Positions 20,196-32,342 of a stretch of 64,000 bases of DNA are shown one piece after another. The position numbers and the translations under genes were made by a program. Within the stretch, counting starts at the first letter, position 1; each line of letters starts with the position of its first letter. A model generated the notes under the pieces. That model did no database searches. It was not told the origin of the DNA and was given only the letters and a program-made list of their open reading frames with translations. Origin of the DNA: Panorpa germanica (taxonomy: Eukaryota; Arthropoda; Insecta; Mecoptera; Panorpidae); assembly GCA_963678705.1 (NCBI GenBank), contig OY783206.1, forward strand, positions 14,209,807-14,273,806, read 5' to 3'.

Positions 20196-20796
20196 AAAAT
20201 CCTAAGGAAAAGAAGGGTGGAGAGTAGAAAGGAGGGTGGAAGGGGAAGAGAAAGGAGTACTTTGAAATGAACGGAATGGCGACAGAAGAGCCAGGGAAAA
20301 GAAGAGAAGAAGACATGAGTGTGGAAGAGGAGCTAAAGAGCAGAGACAGAGAGATACAGCAGCAGGAAAGAATGAAAAAAATTGATAACAGCAAATATAA
20401 TAAAAGATACAAGAGGATTTGGGAGATTGAGATACCGGAATACATACGAGAAAAAGACACAAAAAACATAAGAATAATCACAAGATTTAGATTGGGAAAC
20501 GAAGAGAAAAGCAGCAGATACTGGGAAAATAAAGTGAAAATGCATAGTGGTGGGAGGTAGTGAAGGGAAGAGTTAGATGGCAGAGATAGAGAAAGAGTGA
20601 GGAAAGGGAACGAATGGCAGAGTAGAAACGGGATTGAGAGTAACAATAAGGGGTTAAGTTTTTTTTGGTTTGGAGGGAGAAAGAATGACTAGAATATGGA
20701 ATACAAATGAAATGCAATTAATCACATTGATATGTAATTTAATGATTTAAGTCGGAAGAATATAGTGCCTAATGTTAAAAACATTTAAAAATAAAT
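20196..20796 (+). pseudogene. Family J retroposon fragment lacking the C-terminal finger
   Basis: Frame 20267-20560 reads MATEEPGKRREEDMSVEEEL and continues KRYKRIWEIEIPEYIREKD ... RFRLGNEE, collinear with 17090-17524. After RYWEN it jumps to sequence from beyond the finger (GGTAGTGAAGGGAAGAG), so the CCHC segment is deleted. The 3' end GCGGAAGAAT-like block plus AATAAATAATAA tail matches the copies at 44012 and 52513. Confidence 0.72.
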
Positions 20797-21988
20797 AATA
20801 ACTCCCGAAGTTTCAGAATGTCTGACCATTTAGAATCCGAAATAATTAATAACAAACTTAACAATTTTCAGACTCACCTCACCTTGAAGCATGGAAAGAA
20901 GCTTCCTGCCCGTCCAACTATTTTCTATTATACACAAAAAAATTCTCGGTAGAACGAAAGAAAAATGTTTTTGATTAAACAAATTAAAAAATATATAATA
21001 GCACTCCACCGTTTTGTATTTGAGATATCATAATTGAAAATAATCTAAACCAACACGTATGTATGTATGTAGTATGCACGTTTGTGTGGGTATTCCTGTG
21101 CAGAGGTTTTGAAATTCTGTTCTGACTATACTATACTATGCTGTAACGTCTTTGAACAGATATATTCATGATCATCTGTGCATCATGCAATATCATTTGT
21201 CACAATTATTTCTTTCACATATCTTCAGAATTTATGTAATCATATTCAAACTATTTCTACGCGACTTTTTACAACATGAAAACTGGAATAGATTTTTAAG
21301 TATATATTTTTTTGTAAACGTAAATCGCATATACAAAATGAAAATGATGACACACAGTTTTTTTTTTGCTAAAGATATGTGGGATTTAATATATATATAT
21401 TCTATCGTAATGTACCTCCTCTTCCTTTCTCCTCTACAATCCACCTACCGGAAGTTGCTCATTCCACCATTCGTCGCTGCAGTTTCCAAAAGGGAAACTT
21501 TTCTCTTATATTTTATTAAAATATTTTTCACTATGTGAACGAAATTTCATCGTTTTTTAATCTTTTTAGCGCGCAGTAATATTATTACCCTGGATAAATA
21601 ACAATGTTTGCTGTGACGTTACTGTTCTGCTGGATTACTGTTTTAATTTTAGAGGTTTTTGCTGATGGGTTTTATTTTTGCAGATTCATTACTAGAATAT
21701 TACCCTCAATTATTTCATTCCCGTTTTCGTTTATTTCCTATTTATTTAGAACTCGAATAACTGCACGTGTCATTCTTTCACTCGACACTTCTACTTTTTC
21801 AAAAATTGGTACGGGATTTGGAGAAAAAGAGAAGCTTTTTTCACATTACTAGCGAGCGAAAGAAAGGATGCTCACAGTTCTCTATACGTTTTCGAACTAT
21901 ACGTGACCAATACCTTAATAATACAGTTTTACTTCGTGTTAATCGTAATTTGTTTTATTTCCTGGAAACAACAGCATTGTGTAGTATA
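20797..21988. other. Unassigned DNA upstream of a mariner
   Basis: The frames at 21152-22009 lack recognisable domains. The region is AT-rich with TATATA runs. Confidence 0.4.
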
Positions 21989-22883
21989 CGAGGTCTGTTC
22001 AAAAAATAAGGTAAGGCAAAAATTTCGCTGGCTACGTACATTCGATTATCGATTTTTTTGATGTTGGTACACTCGTCTCGAACATATGTTCACAGTTTTA
22101 GCTATATAGTACATTTAGTTTGTTTGTGAGAGGCATAAAAGTTAGAAGTGTTTTGCGTGTTCGGCGATTTTCACATGTCGAAAAAACATAGATCAAAGAT
22201 TAAATTTTGTGTGAAAAATGGAATCAAGTGCTCCAAAACACTTGAAATGTTGAAAGTGGCATACGGTGAGTCTACTTTTAGCCAAAAAAAATGTTTACAA
22301 GTGGTACAAGCTTTTTACAGAAGGTCGAGAAGATGTGAATGACGACGCTCGCCCTGGACGCCCCAGCACATCAACAACCGATGAAAATGTTGAGGAAGTG
22401 AAGAAAATTGTTATGGAGAATCATCGAATCACTATATTAGAGAAGTTGCTGAGGATGTCGGCATATAGGTTGGCTCATGACATGCAATTTTTTCGGAAAT
22501 TTTGGGCATGAAGCGTGTGGCAGCGAAGTTTGTTAATGCACCTGCTCACTCGTCATTGCTGGTTCGTAATTTTTTGGCCAAAAACAACACCGTATTCACC
22601 TGATTTGGCCCCTTGCGACTTTTTCCTGTTCCCAAGATTGAAGAGACCCATGAAAGGACGGCGTTTTAAGACGATTGAGGAGATACAAACCGAATCGCTG
22701 AGAGAGCTCAAGAGCATACCAAAAACTGCATATCAGAACTGCTTCGAGGATTGGAAAAAACGCTGGCACAAGTGTATTATATCTGAGGGGAACTACTTTG
22801 AAGGGGACAAAATAGAAATTGATGAATAAATAAATATTTTTTGAGAAAAATGAAAATTCTCCTTATTTTTTGAACAGACAGTA
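21989..22883 (+). mobile_element. Mariner element, family B, copy 1 (internally deleted)
   Basis: 895 bp between TA dinucleotides (21987-21988 and 22884-22885). The 5' end CGAGGTCTGTTCAAAAAATA has an imperfect inverted partner at the 3' end. The N-terminal half of the transposase (22175-22510) contains the helix-turn-helix with KLFTEGREDVNDDARPGRPS. It is then joined to the far C-terminal part (PYSPDLAPCDFFLFPRLKR, 22591-22829). The segment with the first catalytic Asp and most of the second is deleted, and frameshifts occur near 22292 and 22470. Inactive. Confidence 0.9.
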
Positions 22884-23143
22884 TATGTTTGTATTCTACA
22901 TTGTAGTTAAATACTACAAGTGGCCTCAGTTCTAGATAAACAGTGCCATTAGTTGAATTGAAGCTATTTTAAATTTTACATGTATGTTGGCAGTGATTGT
23001 CAACTGTGAATTCGAGCCGAGCTCGTCAACCATCAACTATGGTTATGTCTGTTATAAACGATCAAGCATGTTGGCCGAGCCAGTTACCAACTTAATATAT
23101 TCGAGTGTTTACGTTTTTTACAACATATTCTTTGTACAACATA

Positions 23144-23896
23144 CAAGTGTAGTTGATAATACGGCGACTTTTTCTTTCAAAAAACGGTTTATTTATCAAC
23201 ATAGTCTACTTTATGCTCAATGCATTTATTCCTGCATTTTTTCTTTTTATTTTCTTCTTCCAATTCTTTTTATTCTTTCCAAATAATAAGTTTTCTGAAG
23301 GCTCTCAAAATAGGCGTTTGTTTCAGTTATTTCCACTTTGTTAAACCCAAATCCCTTACCACCCAGCCATTTCTTCAGGTGTGGAAACAGGAAATAGAAG
23401 CAGGGAGTTAAATCTGGAGAATATGCTGGATGGGATAGTAGTTCCCAACCCGAATATATGGATTTTTGCTGCAATCTCGGCACGGATAGCTTATTCATGT
23501 TTTCATGTAAAATGTGATGGCTCAGTTGAGATGCCTACAGCCTCAGCCACCTCACGCACTTTCATAATCTGACCGTCCAATATTCTATCGACTATTTCTG
23601 GCGTGATGATCTTAATCGGGCGACTTGAACGTTTGATGTCACTTGTGATGGTACGACCACAACGGAACTTAGTAACGAAACCACTTCTTTACCATTGAAT
23701 TTGATTACCATTACGCAAAAAATAATGCTTAATTAGCACACGAAATTCATTTTTTTGACTTTCGTTAAACTTTCGGGGTTGTGTGCTTTCAATGACTGTC
23801 AAACTCAAACTTAATAACAGAAAGTCAAAATTTGACAATAGTCTATTAATAGATGGTAGTTGCGCGAGAAATTCAAAAAGTCATTGACCTATCATG
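23144..23896 (-). mobile_element. Mariner remnant, family A, copy 2
   Basis: Minus-strand pieces in order: FRCGRTITSD near 23660, VREVAEAVGISTE near 23550, HPAYSPDLTPCFYFLFPHLK (23428-23371, last catalytic Asp present) and a C-terminal YLERIKRIGRRK-like end. The left outer end GATAATACGGCGACTTTTT and the right GAAATTCAAAAAGTCATTGA are remnants of the family A terminal repeats. Deletions and stops make it inactive. Confidence 0.82.
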
Positions 23897-24802
23897 TATT
23901 CCAAATGCAAATATAAAATACCTATTTTTTATTTTGTATTTAAATACCCATTAAGAAATATCATTTTATAGTTTGTTTGAAAAACTATACTTACGATTAT
24001 TGATGATTTTAAAATATAATCACTTCACTTTAGTTACTTTATCAAATGTATGGGAACTTCTCCATCTCCTGCAAACTGAATAACGCTAAGAAGTAAGGAA
24101 AGTATTTTGCATTTTCCAGATAGAAAATAGGTTTGTAAAAGTTTTCAAATAAAATATAAAATCTCATATTCTTAAAACGTAATTAAATACAAAATAGAAA
24201 ATAGGTATTATATATTTGCATTAGAAGTACATATATTTGAAAAAGTCACATCTGTGATAAGAAGTATTTTATTTTAAATTAAATAATTAAAAATTTTGTA
24301 CTTGTATTTTGTATTGAAATACTTATGAAAACTATTTTAGAACATTTCTGCTTTCAATTATCTTCTTGCTAATAACTATAAACTACATTGAGTAAGATAC
24401 AAGTTGTAACTTGTTTGTTTTAAACCGGATATGGATTTGCCTTCCATGAGAACACTAATTAAATTTGTTCTTTGAAGTGCACTGCCATTCACTCATATCA
24501 TCACGCTTTATCATCCAGCCGCGTGTGTAACGTACTAGTACTTCTAAGAGAAGTTAATTTCCGTTATCTGAATTACTGCAAAAATACAATAGTTGACGTC
24601 ACTAGGCTAGAGCAAATTCTAACTGTTTGTCTAATTAGAAACTTTGTTAATTGGAAAAACACTATCTCCCACCTCTCAATAGGATAGTAACTTGTTATAG
24701 ACTGTACATTGCTACATGTAGCTTTGTATAGAGTTGAAAAATCAGAGATTGCTCTAGTGTTTATGTAGGGTCATAATCGTTGTGACTTCACATGCAGCAT
24801 AA
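23897..24802. other. Unassigned AT-rich DNA
   Basis: Nothing recognised. The sequence alternates between AAAATAC-like and TATTTTG-like blocks. Confidence 0.4.
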
Positions 24803-25253
24803 GGCCTATCTCACTGTGGAATCGTATATAAGCTTACGCTACTACGCTTTACCTATCCGAACCCTGCAACTGTAATGAAGTCTCGCACACTGCAAACGAC
24901 AAAGCCGTCCGAATACGAGCGTTACTTAGGTCTCATACTCTAAGCGTATATCATCGAATTTTAACCAAGCGAATATATGGAAGCGTCCAAACGAATTCAC
25001 TAGAATAAGAGAACAGTGGTGTACCGTCAAAAAGATTAAAGTAAAAGTTTGCTCTCATGATAAATTATGTTAGTGCAAAACAACTCTAATATACCCTACA
25101 GTAAACAGTGACTTGACGTACTGTCGTATCAGTACCTGGTATTTATGTATTGTGACACAACACATGCAAAGAACACAGAAGTCGGCTTGCCTTGAGAGTT
25201 CTAGCTGTCCAACCAAGCGCCGATTTACGTCCGAATTCGTAGTACGACAGACC
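24803..25253. mobile_element. TAA-flanked miniature element abutting a Harbinger-like element
   Basis: The 451-bp segment begins GGCCTATCTCACTG and ends GTAGTACGACAGACC, an imperfect inverted pair. It is bordered by TAA at 24800-24802 and 25254-25256. The second TAA is shared with the next element. A related end, CCTTAGGCCTGTCGTACACT, lies alone at 62769. The TWA-type duplication points to PIF/Harbinger. Confidence 0.5.
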
Positions 25254-25256
25254 TAA

Positions 25257-25852
25257 GGCGTACTGTCCACGTAGCGTCACTTCACACGCACGGTTTCGTC
25301 ATTTACCTCTTGTTGTACGCTTTCTTGCAGCTTACATTTAAGAATAGGAAGCTCTGTCCACGAAGCTGCAACGTTGCATTTGCTTAATGACAAGCAACCG
25401 TCATGGAACATATCATAGCTCTAGCTTACTGCACGACGCATAGACGTAATATTCTTATAAAAATGACGAGTCACTTTTGTTCATATTATTGAACAATAGT
25501 CAATCGGTATACTGATTAAAATACTGAATCATTCTCTGATAACTCTCTTGCAGCAACAAACAATCTGCGGTTAATGATCTTTTCGATGTATGGATGCAGC
25601 CAATAAATTTTACGTCTGATTCGTCGTTTTCTAATAAAAGTGTATGCTATAATCACAACTTCTTCATCACTTGACATTTTCTCAATGAAAAAACGTATTT
25701 TCTCAATGCTAAACTTCAGAAAAATTACCCTATTTGTAGCTAGCATAAAGCTTGTTTGACGATACGTGGACAGAACTGAGATGCAGAATACGTCTGGCTT
25801 CATTTGCAGCTTGCATGCGACCTACAAATGAAGGTGTCGTGGACAGTAGCCC
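25257..25852 (-). mobile_element. PIF/Harbinger-like non-autonomous element, copy 2
   Basis: 596 bp, flanked by TAA (25254-25256 and 25853-25855). The ends are GGCGTACTGTCCACG and the complement of GGGCTACTGTCCACG. A small minus-strand frame encodes the start of a Harbinger-type transposase. The catalytic DDE part is absent. Copy 1 at 421-973 is a diverged relative in opposite orientation. Confidence 0.82.
25516..25677 (-). CDS. N-terminal Harbinger transposase fragment, 53 aa
   Basis: Starting at the internal ATG (MSSDEEVVII), the peptide continues with a basic stretch and the segment IYWLHPYIEKIINRRLFVAA, then SENDSVF and a stop. W-(L/V)-HP-(Y/I) followed by a phenylalanine and small residues is the conserved start of PIF/Harbinger nuclease-type transposases. 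A longer in-frame start exists at 25803, but the internal ATG begins the conserved part. There is no catalytic triad, so no activity is expected. Confidence 0.55.
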   Translation of the reverse strand: MSSDEEVVIIAYTFIRKRRIRRKIYWLHPYIEKIINRRLFVAARELSENDSVF

Positions 25853-25855
25853 TAA

Positions 25856-28800
25856 AATATATGGTCATAAAAGGTAATTATTCTAAGAACAATAAAATAT
25901 TACAACAAATTTATTAATTGAAATTTATGACACCATATGGAAAGGGTCGGCAAAATATGTGACGTAATTTATGGATGATATAATGATAAAAACAAAAATG
26001 AGATCGAGAATCATATTTTCTTTGATATTACACATTTTATGTAGCTTAAATACCTGAATTTGTTGAGTCAGTGAAATTCGATTAACTAATCTGATTCAGG
26101 GTTCGATTTCCACAACATTAGTTATACCTTGACCCAGTTTTTACCATCCGCGATCTATGAATGCTTTACAAATTGAACCTGATTCATTAACAATCGAGAT
26201 CACATTACATAAAAGTGTAGTTAATCCCCATCATCCCCTATTGAACCAGCAAACCCCATTTCATTAAATACCTAATAATCTACATATGTTTTTAATATAG
26301 TACATACAACACCCACCACCAGAGCGGTCAGAGCGGCGCTGTTGACAATGAGCAATAAATTCTCATTTAATCCACATTTTGGGAATAACAACAATTGACT
26401 GTTTTAATGTCACTTCTGAACCCATAATTAAAATATAATTCATTTAAAAATATCGGATGTCAGGTAATTGAGAACATTCATTAATTTAAAAGGGAAATAT
26501 TTTTCATAAATTACTTTATTAGATGTTTACGTAACGAAACATCTTTATAGCAGCCATATAAAAAAGCACAGGCACGAAAGAAAAACGTTTTAATTTAATT
26601 ATCTCCAGTTCCAGCTCCAGCTCCAGCTCCTGGTGATTTAATCAAAAAATGTTTGGATCGCGATGTTGTTATTTATGATCCTTTGTATTCCTGTCCCTGC
26701 ATTATAAAACCTACTAAAGCTTACCCCCGTCGCAATGATGTCTCTTTGGTGTGTATGATTTGAATCCAACAAAATAATTCGTAATTTCATTTCAAATTTT
26801 AATTCTATTTTCAAATTGAAATATTTAACTCGCCCAATAATAAAATAATTTTTCATATAAACTAATTTCATATTAATTTCTTTTTTCAACAAAATATAAA
26901 ATATTTTCAATTTATTTCTTATTTGACTAACTTTTTTTCAAAATTTGGGATTTTTTTTTTCGATTCGTAAATCAGGTAGCCCAAAGATAGCCCATATATC
27001 AAATTTCAACTTTCTAGCCCAATTTTTACTCTCGGCAAAAACCGCCCCCTGTCCCCAATATAAAATTTTTGAATTTTTTTTTTAATTACATTATTAAGTA
27101 ATCCAAAATTTGAGTTTTCTCCAAAAATTCCTACCGGGCCCTCTAATTTTCTCAACCCCCTATTCCAATTTTTTAATTTCTAAATTTTAAGTAATGTTAG
27201 AATTGAACACCGTAAAACGCATACCAAATTTCAACTTTCTATCTTTTACGAATTAAAAGTTATAGAGCAAAAAGTAAAAATTTTTTTTTAGTTTTTCCAA
27301 AATTACGAGTTTCCAGGAAATTCAGGGGAAAATTCGGTGACGTCAAAAGTCTTAGAATTTTTTTCTCTACGAAATAGCAAACTTTCAAAAACATTGACGG
27401 AGCCGTTTTCATTCTACCATACGAATTTCAGCAACAAGCATATAAATATACACTTGGAACATTATAATTATAAAACCTATACTGGATGAAGGACCCTTTT
27501 TGCTACATAAAATTGCATGGTATACTCGTAATTTGAACTGTTCACTTTGAAAAGTAGGACGAGTCCATTTTCTTAGTTGCAAGACCATCCATAAAAAACG
27601 TCACACAAATTTCATGCTACTCTGATCCCACACACTCCCCGTCCATGCCACTTTTTTGCACTATTCTCTTTCGCAGTGCAGTATTAGCCATAATACATAA
27701 ACCATTTTTTCACACGCTTCCATTTTGAGAACGTTGATTACATTCACAGGGTTGAGAAAGGTTGTGTATGGTAAGGGGATGTACAAATTTACAATCGAAA
27801 AAGCACTTAGTCTGTTCCCAGATAGAAAATGAACTTTGGAATTAACTTGTGGCAATTTAGCGAGAATTAACCTTGCGATGCAAGACAATATTCAGTATGA
27901 AAAGTAAAAAGTGGACTTAGCTTGTTAAACTTACACTGCAAGACAATTTTCTACCTAGGTTATAATGTGAGAGTACTGTGTAATTCTATGCTGCTATGTT
28001 TTAATTTGATAGACGTACGTATGAACGAAATATATTACTAATATGGACGTGTGAACCACAGACTTTTGACAGATAGTGATGTATTTATAAACAAAAGGGG
28101 GGAGGGGCCCTATGTCTAGAATTTCCAAAAAATCTATTATATTTTTTGATATTTCGAAAGTATCGTCTTTTAAGAATATACCGTTAAATTTTTGTAAGGA
28201 TTTTTACAATATTGTTGTTTCTACAGCCATATATATATAGCATATACTTTATAGCAATATACATACTTAAAACTTCAATCTCATTTATCTCGAACCTACT
28301 TTTCTCGGTATGATGTTGTTGAAAAAAAAAATATTCAACCGAATCGTCTGAAATTTTAATAAGTTATTCACAACATCAATAGCTATCGTTGAAACTATAT
28401 TCATTTTTTTATTTCAATAATTTCATATTTTTTTCATTAAATAACTGGTAAAAAAATCCGGCTTTTAGAACTTCAATTTTAAAAGCGCGCCATTTTGACA
28501 ATTTTTACTCATACTAATTAATAATTTTCTTAGTTTTTATTTTTTAAATAAATAGAAGAGCCAATATCAACAACATCGTCAAGGTTCTATTTTTTGACAG
28601 GGTCTACTGCAGCGCCATTTTTAAAATAATTACCAATTGTTTTAAATTTAAAAAAGATTTTTTTGTATGTAGAATAAGTGTAATAATAAGCCTAAAAAGT
28701 TAAAATATCGCTTTTCATTATTTTTATTATAAAAAAACAATCTCTCAAAATACCTTAAATTTACTACTGAAAAATTCGAGCTCCATTGTGAGAGAAAGAG

Positions 28801-29423
28801 AGAGAATCATTAAATATTATTGGTATTTTCAGTATTAATAGGCTAGCCTATTTTTTTTAAATTAATTAAATTCTCCTATAACATACGGCCAGAACCACAA
28901 TCACGAACTCTTCAATTTGATTGACCTGACATCTACTTTTCCATTGAACACATAATGCATTACTTTATATAGAAAATTAAACAAATTGAAACAAGAAAAC
29001 TTTTCTTTATAGTGTCTACATCCGGTGGCATAGCTTTTACTGCTCACTTGTTAGTCATTTCCGGGAAGTAATTGATTTTAGAACATCGTAAATATATATA
29101 ATATCACACCCGGTTTCAGCAAGTCATGTTCTCATATTTATGTATGTTGAAACATACTCGTATAATATTTCTAAGGATGATGTGAGAGTACTTAGGGGAT
29201 GGATAGTTTTGAGCTGTGTGGTAGGTAACCGTGTTTTTAGATGGTGCTGGACTACCTACTTACACGTAACTTTTACTTGTTGCCGGTGCGGCCTATCTAT
29301 TGAACTGTCATAAGTATGCTACGTTCACAACGGTGTAAGAACGAATAAAAAGATATGGTTATTTAAGATAGAGCGAGATAACATTATGCATTCGTCTATC
29401 GTGTACTAATTATTGATACCGTT
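25856..29423. other. Unassigned AT-rich DNA
   Basis: No gene supported. A small (CCAGCT)n-like run lies at 26608-26632. At 26990-27280 there are phrases repeated with variation (ATTTCAACTTTCTA occurs at 27003 and 27230), suggesting an old tandem or dispersed repeat. 28080-28800 is highly AT-rich with homopolymer runs. Confidence 0.4.
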
Positions 29424-29495
29424 AGGCCCTCCGCACACGAGGCGACTGGTTGCAACCCTTAGCCACGAATCTACCCGAAGCGAATGTGATTGCAA
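29424..29495 (+). repeat. Foldback family FB, left-end fragment
   Basis: GGCCCTCCGCACACGAGGCG followed by ACTGGTTGCAA matches the starts of the FB copies at 3406 and 60187. Confidence 0.6.
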
Positions 29496-29550
29496 CTTAT
29501 ATAATAAATTTTACTTTTATCTTGCTATTCAAATACTAATTATAGTTTAG

Positions 29551-30090
29551 AATGGCGACAGAGGGAGCACAGAAAAGAAGAGAGAAAGGCACAAGTGTGG
29601 AAGAGGAGCTACGGAGAAGAGACAGGGAGATACAACAAGCAATTATAACAAAAGATATAAAAGGATTTGGGAGATAGAGAGACACCACAATAGTTAAACA
29701 TACAGAGAGATACATAATAGAAAAAGGCATAAAAAACATTAGAAGGATTGCCAGATTCAGATTGGGAAACGAGAAGAAGGGAAACAGATACTGGGCAAAT
29801 GGTGAGGAAAGGGTGTGCGGAACGGAGATAGAAACATTGCAGCGCATTAAGATTTCATGTGAAATAAGGGTAAAAAGCGAAAAGAATATTGGGCAGTTAT
29901 TAAAAGGAGGCAGTGAAGTGAAGAGGTGGATGGTGGAGATAGAGAAAAGGAACGAGAAAAGAGAAGGAATGGCAGAGTACAAACAGGAGGGAGAGTTGCA
30001 GGAGAGGCGAAGCAGTAGCAGTAGCAGTTTTGTTTTTATTTTTATAAGGATAATTTTTTTTTTAAATAGGATAATTTTGTTGTTTTAAAT
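29551..30090 (+). pseudogene. Family J retroposon fragment, frameshifted
   Basis: Begins with MATEGAQKRREKGTSVEEEL, then loses frame through small indels. Identifiable blocks include KRYKRIWEIER, a RFRLGNE-equivalent around 29755, and GQLLKGGSEVKRWMVEIEK in the frame at 29762-30088. The finger has lost cysteines. No 3' GCCGAAAGG tail was found, so the end is approximate. Confidence 0.68.
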
Positions 30091-31280
30091 ATGTTCTAAA
30101 ATAAAAATTATTTTTTACAAAAATGAAATGTTTCTTTAAAAACAAACCAGCTAGTTACTTTCTAACAGGAGCAAAATGGGCTAGTTACTTCGACAGAATC
30201 AAAGATGTCTAGTTGCAAATTTACGTCGTTTAATATAAATAACTTGTTAGCCAGCTTATACCACAATCATTTTATTATGTTATTTAACCGAATTACAAAA
30301 AAGTAAGTATTGCGATATGACGTTTTAATAACATTTTGACCCTTTTCTTAGTTTCACAAATACTACTAGTCAACTTTGATTCTGCACGACCCATATTTCT
30401 CCTGTGTCTCTAGAATGAGCCTACTAATTCCTCTGCATTATCATAGAACTCCATCGACAAGTATTAAAGTCTGGCCACTTCAATTAATATGTGAAGATGC
30501 ATGGTTGCACATTTTGAAGAGTACTTCTTTATAAGTAAAATGCAATGAGATATCACATCCATATCTAAATTAATCACAAACAAAGTATGCGATTTACTTA
30601 GTGGCTTTCTCCGGGATCTTTTTTAACCGGTACTCATAGCTAAACAAACTGCATCATACTACACAGATTTTAGAATTAATTAAGCTTCCCCACTCTTTCC
30701 CCATCGACACTCACTCTACTCTTAAAGTTATGTAGCTATCTGAAGTAGTATGTGTGTGTAACTGTTTGTTTAATAATATGTAAACCAAGTCAATCATCAA
30801 ATTAGTGACTTATCGAGTCGTGGGAATCTCCATCTGCTATGTAAAGGCTCTTCGAATACATCAGTATAGTAAATGCTTCGCAAACAAAATTAAGGGGGAC
30901 TTAGTTCGTTCTTTATGAATAATAATATATTCATTCAAAAAGCTTTCCATTAAAATAAATTTTCTGGATTTCTAAATTTATTTATTTTATTATTAATCCA
31001 CAGTAAACATTTTGGCGTCACTTTGATATTATATTAAAGATGCGTATGATTTTTTTGTCATGAAACAATTCAATTTGATTTCACTCGTTCAAGGAAAATG
31101 TCAGTGATATGAACTACAAATGGAAACATCATTTCACCTGGTCTCTCTCGCCGTATTAAATATTTTAAAATTATTATTTTGTAATATGCCATGTTACAAT
31201 CTGTTACAATAAGTATGAGCAATAAGTAACATAAGTACCTATGCTAAAAATGAAAATAAGAAATAGACGTCCAGTGACAA
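30091..31280. other. Unassigned DNA
   Basis: No coding region or bounded repeat recognised. Confidence 0.4.
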
Positions 31281-31728
31281 TTAAAAACGTTGCGGTAGCT
31301 TTAGCACACTATGGGGCCTATTTTGTAACTGCTTGTCTGACGTCTGTTAACTTCTTACGATTTTTCAAAGGTCTATATTTTCTGAACTAAGCTATGTAAG
31401 TTTACACAAAACTATCAGAAGACCTTAAATAAAGAGCAAAATGGATGACATACCTTGAAACTGGCATAAGTAGCCTAATTTGTAAATTACAGGGCTTTGA
31501 AAAGTCGTCAGAAGTTTACAGACGTCAGGTAAGCAGTTACAAAATAGGCCTCTATGTCTTCTTAGTCTTTTAAAGTCAGACGTATGTTTATCTAGTAAAT
31601 TCACAGCTAGATAGTTTGGATGATTGTTTAGTCGCTGCTGGTATCTTTGGCTGAATTTGTTAATTTCTTCTTTCACAGTTGTAATGCCGAATTCATGGCT
31701 TATGAACCACGGGATATCTATGGTTACC
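31281..31728 (-). pseudogene. Jockey-like ORF2 C-terminal fragment split by a miniature element
   Basis: From 31728 down, the minus strand reads VTIDIPWFISHEFGITTVKE, then RYQQRLNNHPNYLAVNLLD and FKRLRRH, the conserved C-terminal end of jockey-type ORF2. The frame then enters the inserted element at 31552. On its far side the host frame resumes at 31313 and reaches its stop at 31281-31283, consistent with removal of the insert plus one copy of its 5-bp duplication. The fragment is 5' truncated. Confidence 0.8.
31314..31552. mobile_element. 239-bp miniature TIR element with CTATG duplication
   Basis: Ends are GGGCCTATTTTGTAACTGCT and the complement of AGGCCTATTTTGTAACTGCT. The inverted similarity extends about 60 bp on each side, leaving a small loop, so the unit is close to a full palindrome. 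CTATG occurs at 31309-31313 and 31553-31557. Superfamily unknown; no coding capacity. Confidence 0.82.
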
Positions 31729-32342
31729 ACTGGTAATGGTATGTATATATAGGTATGGTTACCACGGGATACCACTGGTTCTTATTGTCCTTCTGACAGT
31801 AATCTTTCTAGTATCTCTATGTAACCAGTATTGAATGAAGTTGCAAAAGAAACCACTAAAGCGTAACAGAGACAGATATATCTTGTTTCTTTTTCCGTGA
31901 TATACTGGTGAAATAAGGCTAAGACCCAACTGAGGAATAATTACGGTCGAGGAAAAAACGCACACGTTAGCGTTTTTAATTCCGCGCATAAGAAAAACCT
32001 GTGGATTGTTACAGAAAAGTTTTTTTTAATCTTTTTTTCTTTTGTAGAACATATAGCTGATTCTGGACACACGCGGAATAAATTCCGTAAAATATAAAAA
32101 AAATGTCGGCCCATCTCTTTGAATATGCATTAACAAGACAAGATAAAACCGTTCTTGTCCGAATCAAGTGCTGCATATACACTCAGATTAATTTAACCGC
32201 ATTCTGTGCTAGGTTAGTTTTAGTATACGGAATTACAACCGCGCGGAATTATTCTAGTTCTACGCCTAAATGTGGAATTTAATCTCGACTAAAATAAATA
32301 TTTTCAAATGTAAAAGAGACAACAACTATATCTCTATATATA
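31729..32342. other. Unassigned DNA
   Basis: A short duplication of GGTTACCAC(T/G)GG and ACCACGGGATA lies at 31718-31780. Nothing else recognised before the mariner. Confidence 0.4.

Noticed and set aside
21152..22009. Several overlapping plus-strand frames rich in Phe/Ile/Leu as receptor-like proteins
   Set aside because: Hydrophobic composition follows from T-rich sequence; no motif, and they run into the mariner terminal repeat.
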